Assembly (NCBI GenBank): GCA_024698845.1
Contig: JAILQR010000055.1
Location: 1 to 5,508 of the forward strand
Reading direction: 5' to 3'
Length of the DNA: 5,508 bases
Origin: Bacilli bacterium
GTDB lineage: Bacteria > Bacillota_I > Bacilli_A > RF39 > UBA660
Made by a program: the position numbers and the translations under genes. Below the pieces are notes generated by a model. It searched no databases and was not told where the DNA came from. It worked only from the letters and a program-made list of their open reading frames with translations. Positions 1 through 5,508 of the stretch are shown piece by piece; position 1 is the stretch's first letter, and each line of letters opens with the position of its first letter.

Positions 1-65
1 TATGTTAATGTTTCATCTATTATAATACTACCTGTTTGATTAAGCTTAGTTAAATCAATAATCAT
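1..65 (-). CDS. YceD/DUF177 family protein (YlbN-like), 5' end only
   Basis: Only the first 21 codons lie in the window; the gene continues past the left edge. Reading from the ATG at 65 gives MIIDLTKLNQTGSIIIDETL and one more residue, with no stop. A clear ribosome binding site, GGAG at 77-74, stands 8 bases before the ATG, and an extended -10 promoter lies just upstream. The short hydrophobic/acidic start with an 'IDLxKL...G...IDE' pattern resembles the beginning of DUF177 (YceD) proteins, and in many Bacillota a DUF177 gene (ylbN), followed by rpmF for ribosomal protein L32, is the direct neighbour of ylbM/tmcAL. Here the two are divergent instead of co-directional. YceD proteins have been linked to 23S rRNA and large-subunit ribosome biogenesis; that is family knowledge, not visible here. 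That this is a real gene start is fairly secure; the family name rests on 21 residues plus context. Confidence 0.6.
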   Translation of the reverse strand, partial: MIIDLTKLNQTGSIIIDETLT

Positions 66-85
66 ATAATCATCTCCATGTGTTA

Positions 86-94
86 ATTATATCA
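86..94 (-). promoter_or_regulatory. extended -10 promoter of the ylbN-like gene
   Basis: Read on the minus strand this is TGATATAAT, a perfect TGn-TATAAT extended -10 box. No good -35 hexamer is seen at 16-18 bases upstream, as is usual for extended -10 promoters. A second TATAAT lies 8 bases upstream (99-94). Transcription would start near position 79, very close to the ribosome binding site, so the upstream TATAAT may be the one used. Inferred from sequence only. Confidence 0.45.
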
Positions 95-131
95 TTATAT
101 TAGAGTAAATCTATATAATATTAACTAATAG

Positions 132-142
132 TATGGTAAAAT
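132..142 (+). promoter_or_regulatory. extended -10 promoter of tmcAL
   Basis: TATGGTAAAAT matches the Gram-positive TRTGn extended -10 element followed by TAAAAT (5 of 6 matches to TATAAT). The expected start of transcription, near 149, would leave a very short leader of about a dozen bases containing the AGAGG ribosome binding site at 149-153, 8 bases before the ATG at 162. No convincing -35 box was found. Confidence 0.4.
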
Positions 143-161
143 ACATGTAGAGGTAGATAAT

Positions 162-1265
162 ATGGAAGTAATTGGTATAATTGCGGAATATAATCCTTTT
201 CATAATGGACATAAATATCATATAGATATGATTAAGAAAAAATATCCAAAATCTATTATAGTTCTAGCTCTTAGTGGATACTTTTCTCAACGTGGTGATG
301 TATCACTTTTAACTAAAGAAGATAAAACAAAAATAGCTCTTGATAATGGTGTTGATATAGTTGTTGAACTACCAACTGTATTTGCAACGCAAAGTGCTGA
401 TATTTTTTCTGAAGCATCTGTAAAGATACTTAATAATTTTAAAGTTGATAAAATTATTTTTGGTAGCGAATCAAATGATGTTTCTACTTTGGATAAAATT
501 GCAAGAATACAACTTTATGATGAAGAATTTGATTCAAGAGTTAAAAAGAATTTAGATGAAGGATTAAATTATCCAACTGCTCTTGCTAAAGCATTAAATG
601 TAGATTTTGATTTTAACCCAAATGATCTACTTGGTATATCATATATTAAAGCTGCACTTAAAAATAATTTTGATATAGAATTTGAAACTATTAAAAGGAC
701 AAATTCATACCATGATGTTGATTTAGACGAAGTACTTGTTAGTGCTACCAATATAAGAGAAAGAATCCTAAAAAACGAAAATATAGATAAATATGTTCCA
801 TATAATCCTAGTGATTATATTATAGATATTAACTATAAGAAATTATTTGATCTCTTAAGATATGAAATAATAACAAATAATCATTTAGAAAATATTCTAA
901 CTGTAGATGAAGGTATTGAAAATAAACTAAAAAAAGAAGTTCTAAGAGCTTTTAATAAAGAAGATTTAATCTACTTAGTTAAATCTAAAAGATATACATA
1001 TAACAAAATATCAAGAATGTTTTTACATATACTTCTTAACATAGAAAAAGAATCATATACTCTTGATTATACAAAGGTTATTGGTTTTTCACAAAACGGT
1101 CAAACATACTTAGGTAATATAAGAGATGATTTAATTTTACCAATTACACCTAGTATTAAAAGTGAAATGTTCAAATGTGAAATAAAAGCATCTTATATAT
1201 TTGATTTATTAACTAATCAAAAAACATTATCATTTGAAACTAGAAATAAACCAGTTATTAAATAA
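162..1265 (+). CDS. tmcAL: tRNA(Met) cytidine acetate ligase (YlbM family)
   Basis: TmcAL uses ATP and acetate to make N4-acetylcytidine at the wobble base (C34) of elongator tRNA(Met), acting in the cytoplasm through an acetyl-adenylate intermediate; this is known for the Bacillus subtilis homologue YlbM. The 367-residue protein opens with GIIAEYNPFHNGH (residues 5-17), carrying the HxGH motif (H14-H17) of the HIGH nucleotidyltransferase superfamily. Other family signatures are SGYFSQRGD (38-46), FGSESND (100-106), GISYIKA (158-164), SATNIRER (194-201, the C-terminal part of the ATP site), RYTYNKISRMFLHILL (277-292) and VIGFSQNGQTYL (306-317). B. subtilis YlbM is about 415 residues, so this one is somewhat short, but all landmarks are present and it looks intact. 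The start is fixed by AGAGG at 149-153 and by the motif lying at the extreme N-terminus. It is monocistronic here and divergent from the ylbN-like gene. Confidence 0.93.
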   Translation: MEVIGIIAEYNPFHNGHKYHIDMIKKKYPKSIIVLALSGYFSQRGDVSLLTKEDKTKIALDNGVDIVVELPTVFATQSADIFSEASVKILNNFKVDKIIFGSESNDVSTLDKIARIQLYDEEFDSRVKKNLDEGLNYPTALAKALNVDFDFNPNDLLGISYIKAALKNNFDIEFETIKRTNSYHDVDLDEVLVSATNIRERILKNENIDKYVPYNPSDYIIDINYKKLFDLLRYEIITNNHLENILTVDEGIENKLKKEVLRAFNKEDLIYLVKSKRYTYNKISRMFLHILLNIEKESYTLDYTKVIGFSQNGQTYLGNIRDDLILPITPSIKSEMFKCEIKASYIFDLLTNQKTLSFETRNKPVIK

Positions 1266-1293
1266 AAAAACAGATTTTTATAAATCTGTTTTT
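1266..1293. terminator. bidirectional rho-independent terminator between tmcAL and the second fibre gene
   Basis: A perfect 12-bp inverted repeat, AAAAACAGATTT (1266-1277) and AAATCTGTTTTT (1282-1293), with a 4-base loop. The stem core is CAGATTT/AAATCTG and its outer A/T bases give a T-tract in either direction. It starts right after the tmcAL stop (1263-1265) and ends 2 bases before the stop codon of the convergent minus-strand gene (TAA at 1297-1295), so it can serve both transcripts. The stem is weak in G+C, so efficiency is uncertain. Confidence 0.75.
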
Positions 1294-1294
1294 A

Positions 1295-2212
1295 TTATGC
1301 AGTTCTTATAAACATATGTACTGTGATATATGGGTCTACTATACTAAATGCAGTTCCTGAACCAGTTGATGTTGATGCAACAGCAGTTCCAGTAAATGAA
1401 CTTGATACTGTTCCTTTAGCTGTTGCGTTATGTGTATGATTACCAGATATTGTTATTTTACCTTCTGGTTTGTACACATGGCTATGTGTTGTGTTATTTG
1501 ATGTTGTTCCATTATTACCTGCGTTAATTTGAACAGCATGCCAATCACCAACAGCTCCAGCTCCAGAGTGAGTTCCTATATTCCATACGGCTCCACCACC
1601 CTTAATATATTCAACTAAGTTACCATCACCTTGCATAACAAGTCTAAACGATTGATCTCCACCCGCGATTTGAAACCCATTCATCCTGTGTGAATGCGAT
1701 GCTATATTATTACTTGATGTGTTTCCTGCCTTTCCTGAAAATGAACCGGAAAGGTTTGCACTTTGATTAGTTGATGTTACAGCAGTTCCAGTAAAAGTAC
1801 TTTTTACAGATCCTTTAGCTGTTGCATTATGAGTATGAGCTGGTAAGTTAGATACAGCTAAAGTAGCGGTAGATGAACCACCTGTTACTTTTGCTGCAGT
1901 AGTAGTTCCTCTTAGAACTCTACCATCACCAAACACTTCCCATGTACCACCAATTGATTGTGATACTTTTGCTGGAGTATCAACATTTGTTGAAATATAA
2001 ATACTTCCAACTGGATATATTTTATTTAAAAGCCATGTATAAAAAGCTCCCATGTCGTTACTAAATTGTTCATATGTAACATCTTCACCATATTTTTTAC
2101 TGTCTACACTATTATTGACTTTATTTGATTTTCTATTAATAACAACTACATTTATTACGGTAGTTATTATTAATGCTAGCAATAAAACTTTAAACTTTCT
2201 CTTTAACTTCAT
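1295..2212 (-). CDS. membrane-anchored tail-collar-like fibre protein with embedded B-lectin motif (copy 2)
   Basis: Function unknown; probably an exported surface fibre or adhesin. From the ATG at 2212 it has 305 residues. The basic start MKLKRKFK is followed by a hydrophobic segment (about 9-26) and a polar linker with no obvious signal-peptidase site, suggesting a membrane anchor. The body starts with NKIYPVGSIYIS (63-74) and GGTWEVFGDGRVLRG (88-102), typical of phage tail-collar or short-tail-fibre tips, and ends VDPYITVHMFIRTA like those tips. Between them are four HxH motifs (HTH 126-128, HSH 173-175, HSH 243-245, HTH 259-261) and a bulb-lectin motif, QGDGNLVEY (194-202) with VW at 209-210, keeping Q, D, N, V and Y of QxDxNxVxY. 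The ATG is preferred over an in-frame GTG at 2221 because AGGTG (2223-2219) lies 6 bases before it and overlaps the stop codon of the upstream paralogue, implying coupled translation. The body is about 60% identical by eye to that paralogue. Confidence 0.82.
   Translation of the reverse strand: MKLKRKFKVLLLALIITTVINVVVINRKSNKVNNSVDSKKYGEDVTYEQFSNDMGAFYTWLLNKIYPVGSIYISTNVDTPAKVSQSIGGTWEVFGDGRVLRGTTTAAKVTGGSSTATLAVSNLPAHTHNATAKGSVKSTFTGTAVTSTNQSANLSGSFSGKAGNTSSNNIASHSHRMNGFQIAGGDQSFRLVMQGDGNLVEYIKGGGAVWNIGTHSGAGAVGDWHAVQINAGNNGTTSNNTTHSHVYKPEGKITISGNHTHNATAKGTVSSSFTGTAVASTSTGSGTAFSIVDPYITVHMFIRTA
1364..1438 (-). repeat. HTHN-TAKG module, copy 2 of the second fibre gene
   Basis: Encodes residues around 259-283, running from HTHNATAKGTVSSSFTG to an AST/STS tail. 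It repeats, within the same protein, the module at 1769-1837, and twice more in the neighbouring gene. The four copies share the core HTHN-x-TAKG-(S/T)V-x-S-x-F-(S/T)G-x-AV-x-ST and are visibly similar at the DNA level. Confidence 0.8.
1769..1837 (-). repeat. HTHN-TAKG module, copy 1 of the second fibre gene
   Basis: Encodes residues around 126-149 (HTHNATAKGSVKSTFTG, then AVTSTNQ). This copy lies before the lectin motif, the partner copy at 1364-1438 after it, so the two modules flank the lectin insert. Confidence 0.8.
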
Positions 2213-2221
2213 AGCTAGCAC

Positions 2222-3199
2222 CTACGCAGTTCTTTTATACATAAATACAGTTATATATGGGTCAATAATACTAAATGCTCCACCTGAACCAGTAGATGTT
2301 GATGTTACAGCTGAACCAGTAAATGAACTTGATACGCTTCCTTTAGCAGTAAAGTTATGAGTATGGTTACCAGAAAGTGATACTGTACCTGCTGGAGTAT
2401 ATGAGTGTGCATGTGATGCATTTGAACTTGTAGTTTGAACAGAACCAGATCCTACACTAACAGAATGCCAGTCACCAACTGCACCTGCTCCTGATTTAGC
2501 ACCTGATGCCCAAACAGGACCATTTTTGTTATACACAACTAAGTTACCATCACCTTGAATTGCAAATCTAAAGTGACTTGATGCACCATCTACATGGAAT
2601 CCATAAATTGTATGTGAGTGAGCTGCACTTGCATCATTTGTATTTTTTTGAGTACCAGTAAATGTAGCAGATGGATTAGCACTTTGGTTAGTAGATGTTA
2701 CAGCTTGTCCTGAAAATGAACTTGATACACTACCTTTTGCAGTAAAATTATGTGTGTGTGCTGGCATGTTAGCAACAGAAAGAGTTGCTGATGTTGCTCC
2801 ACCCGTTTGTCCAGCAGTTCCTGTTGAACTTCTTAAAACCCTATCAGTACCAAATGCTTGCCATGTTCCGCCTAAAGCATCATGAACTTGATTAGCATTA
2901 GAATATGCAGTTGTAATATAAATTGAACCAACTGGATAAACCTTATTAATTAATCCTACTTTAATTTCGTTAAGGTCATTTTGAAGATCAGTATAATCTC
3001 CTACTCTGATATATAGTTCATCAAGAGCTCCTCTAACGTCTTCACTTGATAAACCTGATGCAGAATTTATATAAATAACATCTTCAGAGTTAATCATAGT
3101 ACCTTCTGCCTTTGCACTAAAATAGCTTGTAAATAAAAGTGATATAATTACAGCTACAACAATAATTAAAAAATCTCCAAATAATTCTTTAGATTTCAT
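2222..3199 (-). CDS. secreted or anchored tail-collar-like fibre protein with embedded B-lectin motif (copy 1)
   Basis: Function unknown; probably an exported carbohydrate-binding fibre. It has 325 residues. The N-terminus holds a hydrophobic segment (about 10-26) followed by FSAKAEG, where AKA (29-31) could be a signal-peptidase I site, so this copy may be cleaved and released, or stay anchored if uncut. Next comes VRGALDELYIRV (55-66), a motif often seen before fibre domains, and a short heptad-like stretch (about 59-85) that could trimerise. The collar domain starts with INKVYPVGSIYIT (84-96) and GGTWQAFGTDRVLR (110-123), and ends DPYITVFMYKRTA. HxH motifs are at 148-150, 194-196, 263-265 and 279-281. 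A bulb-lectin motif QGDGNLVVY (215-223) with VWASG (229-233) fully matches QxDxNxVxY. The start has GGAGGT (3210-3205) 5 bases upstream and its own promoter. The gene ends with TAG at 2224-2222, overlapping the ribosome binding site of the second copy. G+C looks clearly higher than in the flanking housekeeping genes. Confidence 0.83.
   Translation of the reverse strand: MKSKELFGDFLIIVVAVIISLLFTSYFSAKAEGTMINSEDVIYINSASGLSSEDVRGALDELYIRVGDYTDLQNDLNEIKVGLINKVYPVGSIYITTAYSNANQVHDALGGTWQAFGTDRVLRSSTGTAGQTGGATSATLSVANMPAHTHNFTAKGSVSSSFSGQAVTSTNQSANPSATFTGTQKNTNDASAAHSHTIYGFHVDGASSHFRFAIQGDGNLVVYNKNGPVWASGAKSGAGAVGDWHSVSVGSGSVQTTSSNASHAHSYTPAGTVSLSGNHTHNFTAKGSVSSSFTGSAVTSTSTGSGGAFSIIDPYITVFMYKRTA
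2291..2365 (-). repeat. HTHN-TAKG module, copy 2 of the first fibre gene
   Basis: Encodes residues around 279-303 (HTHNFTAKGSVSSSFTG, then SAVTSTSTGSG). Nearly the same protein sequence as the module at 2690-2758 of the same gene, and homologous to both modules of the second gene. Confidence 0.8.
2690..2758 (-). repeat. HTHN-TAKG module, copy 1 of the first fibre gene
   Basis: Encodes residues around 148-171 (HTHNFTAKGSVSSSFSG, then QAVTSTNQ). It precedes the lectin motif; the partner at 2291-2365 follows it. Confidence 0.8.
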
Positions 3200-3204
3200 A
3201 GAAT

Positions 3205-3210
3205 ACCTCC
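3205..3210 (-). promoter_or_regulatory. ribosome binding site of the first fibre gene
   Basis: GGAGGT on the minus strand, 5 bases before the ATG at 3199. It is the strongest ribosome binding site in the window and fixes the start codon. Confidence 0.85.
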
Positions 3211-3228
3211 GTATCTTAAACTACTATA

Positions 3229-3256
3229 ATTATATCATTTATACTATTTATTTCAA
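3229..3256 (-). promoter_or_regulatory. promoter of the fibre gene pair
   Basis: On the minus strand a -35 box TTGAAA (3256-3251) is followed by a 16-base spacer and TATAAT (3234-3229), with TGa directly before the -10 to form the extended element TGATATAAT. Transcription should begin near 3222, about 22 bases before the start codon. It lies immediately downstream of the mutM terminator, so the fibre genes are a separate transcription unit. This is the best-looking promoter in the window; sigma-A type by inference. Confidence 0.75.
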
Positions 3257-3257
3257 C

Positions 3258-3282
3258 AAAAAAACTTTGCTAGTGCAAAGTT
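3258..3282 (-). terminator. rho-independent terminator of the polA-mutM unit
   Basis: On the minus strand the stem AACTTTGC/GCAAAGTT (8 bp, 3282-3275 with 3270-3263) has a 4-base loop and runs into seven T residues (3264-3258). The stem overlaps the first bases of the mutM stop codon (TAA at 3283-3281), and the T-tract ends 1 base before the -35 box of the next promoter, a very compact arrangement. Confidence 0.85.
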
Positions 3283-4099
3283 ATTTTGATTGACATTTCG
3301 GACAATAGTAAGCACTTCTTCCATTTATTTGTTCACATATGATTGGTTCACCACAAACTTTACATACTTCTTTTTCTCGAGCATGAACGAATAAATCAAA
3401 TTGGAATCTACCAGTTACACCTAATGATGATGTGTAACTTCTAATAGTAGTTCCACCAGCTTCAGTTGCCTTTTTTAAAATTTTTCTAGAGTTATCAATT
3501 ATTTTCTGACACTCGTCAAGTGTAACTTTATTTGCAGGTCTATAAGGATTTATATTTGATGCAAATAAAACTTCATTTGCATATATATTTCCAAGGCCTG
3601 AAAATATAGTTTGATCTAATAATACAGTTTTAATATATTTTCTTGTTTTTTGATATTTTTCAAATAAATATTCTTTTGTTAGTTTTTCATCATATGGGTC
3701 ATATCCCATTTTCTTTATTGCAGGATAATCATATAATTTATCCTTATCAACAATTGCAAGTGCACCAAACCTTCTAGTGTCATTATATATTAAATCAGTA
3801 TCATGATCTAAGTGAAAATATACTAAATCATGAAATCCTGCTTTAGTACCTTTTTCTTTTATAAAGTATTTACCTTCCATTCTTAAATGACTTAACATGT
3901 AAATATCATCTAAGTCAAAAACTAACCATTTACCTATTCTTATAATATCTTTAATAGTTTTATTACTTAGTTTTTTAAATTCATCTAAGTTTGATTCTAT
4001 TATCTTAGGATAATATACATCAACACTTTCTATTTTATATCCTCTTAATTTTTTTAGAAGTGTTTTTCTAACAGTTTCTACTTCTGGCATTTCTGGCAT
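3281..4099 (-). CDS. mutM: formamidopyrimidine-DNA glycosylase (Fpg/MutM)
   Basis: Bifunctional base-excision repair enzyme that removes 8-oxoguanine and formamidopyrimidines from DNA and cuts the resulting abasic site by beta,delta-elimination. The 272-residue length is normal. The N-terminus MPEMPEVETV provides the catalytic proline (P2, free after Met removal) and E3; Met replaces the usual Leu at position 4. IGKWL (55-59) carries the conserved Lys57, HLRMEGKY (71-78) and NDTRRFG (106-112) supply lesion-site loop residues, and LDQTIFSGLGNIYANEVL (161-178) is the helix-two-turn-helix. The zinc finger has C246, C249, C266 and C269, with R261 as the DNA-contacting finger arginine. ATG 4099 is chosen over the in-frame ATG at 4090 because only it gives the full MPExPEVETV start. 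The ribosome binding site is weak (GAAAGAAG, 4117-4110). It begins 21 bases after the polA stop, so the two are probably cotranscribed, a common polA-mutM arrangement. Confidence 0.97.
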   Translation of the reverse strand: MPEMPEVETVRKTLLKKLRGYKIESVDVYYPKIIESNLDEFKKLSNKTIKDIIRIGKWLVFDLDDIYMLSHLRMEGKYFIKEKGTKAGFHDLVYFHLDHDTDLIYNDTRRFGALAIVDKDKLYDYPAIKKMGYDPYDEKLTKEYLFEKYQKTRKYIKTVLLDQTIFSGLGNIYANEVLFASNINPYRPANKVTLDECQKIIDNSRKILKKATEAGGTTIRSYTSSLGVTGRFQFDLFVHAREKEVCKVCGEPIICEQINGRSAYYCPKCQSK

Positions 4100-4120
4100 T
4101 ACATATCAGCTTCTTTCAAA

Positions 4121-5508
4121 TTATTTTGCTTCATACCAGTTAGAACCAGTATCTGCACTTACCTTTAACGGAACACTAAGTTTATAAATGTTTTCCATTG
4201 CATCTTTTGCAAGATTAATTAATTCATCTAATTCATTTTCATAAACATCAAAGATCAATTCATCATGAACTTGCATAACAATTTTACTTTTTAAATTATG
4301 TTTATTCATTTCATCATAAACTTTAATCATAGCCATTTTCATAATGTCTGATGCTGTTCCTTGAATAGGAGTATTTAGAGCCATTCTTTCTCCTGATTGT
4401 CTAATCATATAGTTAGAATTTTTAAGTTCGTCAATAACTCTTTTTCTATTAAATAGTGTTTTTACATATCCCTTGTCATAAGCTGTTTTAATATTATTTT
4501 TCATATATTCGTCAACTTTAGGATAAAGTGATAAATATTTATCAATGTATTTTTTAGCTTCACTAGGTTTAAGTTCAAGATTTTCACCAAGACCATAACC
4601 ACTAATACCATATACGATACCAAAGATAACTGCTTTAGCAGTTCTTCTTTGGTTTTTAGTAACTTGTTCATCAGTTATATCAAAAATATCAGCAGCTACT
4701 TTAGTATGAATGTCTTGATCGTTAATAAAGGCATTTTTTAATTCTTCATCATCTGATAAATGAGCTAAAATTCTAAGTTCAATTTGTGAATAATCAATAC
4801 TTAGGAATAAGTCATTCTTTGGTATAAATGCTTTTCTTACTTTTCTGCCTTCTTCATTTCTAACAGGTATATTTTGTAGATTTGGTTCAATTGATGAAAG
4901 TCTTCCTGTTCTAGTTAATGTTTGTTTATATATTGTATGAACTAATCCATCATCATAAATATATTCTTCTAAACCTTCTAAATATGTAGAAGATATTTTA
5001 GTTAAATTTCTATATTCTAAAATATATTTAATAATTGGATGATATTCTTCAAGTCTTTGAAGAACTTTAACATCAGTTTTAAATCCTGTTTTATTTGATT
5101 TAGGTTGTGGTAAACCTAAATCATTGAATAACACATCTCCTAATTGTTTGGGAGATGATACATTAAATTCTTTTCCTGCTAATTCAAAAATCTTTTTTGT
5201 AATTAGATTTGTTCTTTCAGATAAATCTAATTTCATATCCTCTATAACAGATTTATCCACTAAAACTCCAGTTTTTTCCATATCAGATAATACTTTAACT
5301 AACGGAAGCTCGATATTTTCATAAAGATTAATCATATCTTCTTGTTCTAATTTTTTATACATTGAATCATAGTTATCCAATATAAATCTTGCTTTTCTTG
5401 TTATATTTTCAAATATAACTTCATCAGTTTGTTTTTTTAGTTCCGATAATAATTTAATGTTTTCATTATTTTCTAAAATTAAATATCCAAAGTCTTCTTT
5501 ATGCATTG
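4121..5508 (-). CDS. polA: DNA polymerase I, C-terminal polymerase domain (5' part outside window)
   Basis: Replicative gap-filling and repair polymerase. About 462 codons are present, ending in TAA at 4123-4121; the frame is open to the right edge, so the 5' nuclease and most of the 3'-5' exonuclease-like domain lie outside. An ATG at 5506 is internal, not the start. Counting from that residue, the thumb begins near LSDMEKTGVLVDKSVI (73-88). TRTGRLSSIEPNLQNIP (198-214) is the template/primer-binding stretch; motif A is DYSQIELR (238-245, catalytic D238); motif B is RRTAKAVIFGIVYG (287-300, with K291, F295 and Y299); NTPIQGTASDI (378-388) follows; motif C is QVHDE (412-416, catalytic D415). 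Phe at 295 is the dideoxy-discriminating type. In motif B the Asn usually found before Phe-Gly (N761 in E. coli) is Ile (I294). The polymerase domain looks intact and it heads the polA-mutM unit here. Confidence 0.97.
   Translation of the reverse strand, partial: MHKEDFGYLILENNENIKLLSELKKQTDEVIFENITRKARFILDNYDSMYKKLEQEDMINLYENIELPLVKVLSDMEKTGVLVDKSVIEDMKLDLSERTNLITKKIFELAGKEFNVSSPKQLGDVLFNDLGLPQPKSNKTGFKTDVKVLQRLEEYHPIIKYILEYRNLTKISSTYLEGLEEYIYDDGLVHTIYKQTLTRTGRLSSIEPNLQNIPVRNEEGRKVRKAFIPKNDLFLSIDYSQIELRILAHLSDDEELKNAFINDQDIHTKVAADIFDITDEQVTKNQRRTAKAVIFGIVYGISGYGLGENLELKPSEAKKYIDKYLSLYPKVDEYMKNNIKTAYDKGYVKTLFNRKRVIDELKNSNYMIRQSGERMALNTPIQGTASDIMKMAMIKVYDEMNKHNLKSKIVMQVHDELIFDVYENELDELINLAKDAMENIYKLSVPLKVSADTGSNWYEAK

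Noticed and set aside
569..751. Minus-strand open frame of 60 codons inside tmcAL
   Set aside because: Antisense shadow of a clearly conserved gene, with no ribosome binding site or recognisable motif.
2213..2221. GTG at 2221 as the start of the second fibre gene
   Set aside because: The GTG is part of the AGGTG ribosome binding site for the ATG at 2212 and has no suitably spaced binding site of its own that I can see.
2052..2360. Plus-strand open frame of 102 codons across the junction of the two fibre genes
   Set aside because: Its hydrophobic stretches are the antisense of the anchor and C-terminal codons of the fibre genes; no ribosome binding site or family resemblance.
1364..2758. CRISPR-like or non-coding repeat array
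   Set aside because: The repeats are in frame, diverged mostly at synonymous positions, and encode a protein module; spacing is not CRISPR-like.
1295..3199. Prophage remnant
   Set aside because: No integrase, capsid, terminase, holin or other tail gene is present, both proteins carry membrane segments, and both sides are housekeeping genes; only the fibre-tip fold is phage-like.
5134..5157. Inverted repeat CATCTCC/GGAGATG with a 10-base loop
   Set aside because: It lies within polA codons for the conserved SPKQLGD stretch, lacks a T-tract, and is probably coincidental.
5124..5324. Plus-strand open frame of 66 codons inside polA
   Set aside because: Antisense shadow of the conserved polymerase gene.

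Overview
The window looks like chromosomal DNA of a low-GC Gram-positive bacterium (Bacillota; a Bacilli, Erysipelotrichia or Mollicutes-related gut lineage is my guess). The grounds are very AT-rich codon use, strong GGAGG-type ribosome binding sites, extended -10 promoters, and housekeeping genes (tmcAL/ylbM, a ylbN-like gene, mutM, polA) of Bacillota type. Tryptophan is encoded by TGG in the genes I read and no in-frame TGA is needed, so the code appears to be the standard bacterial one.

Layout. At the left edge, 1-65 on the minus strand is the first 21 codons of a probable YceD/DUF177 (YlbN-like) gene. A 96-base divergent intergenic region with two extended -10 promoters separates it from tmcAL (162-1265, +), the tRNA(Met) cytidine acetate ligase. 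A 12-bp hairpin with A/T tails (1266-1293) acts as a shared terminator between tmcAL and the convergent genes to its right. On the minus strand follow two tandem paralogues (3199 to 1295), each an N-terminal membrane segment joined to a phage tail-collar-like fibre tip, with a bulb-lectin (mannose-lectin type) motif QxDxNxVxY embedded in it. Further right, also on the minus strand, are mutM (3281-4099) and the 3' part of polA (4121 to beyond 5508), in the order polA-mutM, closed by a rho-independent terminator at 3258-3282.

How the parts relate. The polA-mutM pair is a common DNA replication and repair unit and tmcAL-ylbN a common tRNA/translation neighbourhood. The two fibre-like genes sit between them as a self-contained transcription unit: own promoter (3229-3256), coupled translation (the TAG of the first gene overlaps the ribosome binding site of the second), and a terminator at each side. 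No other phage genes are visible, so they read as an inserted accessory cassette of exported, probably surface-displayed lectin-like fibres rather than part of a prophage. Their function is not known from sequence alone. Every stretch without a gene is shorter than 100 bases; no RNA gene, CRISPR array or insertion sequence was seen.
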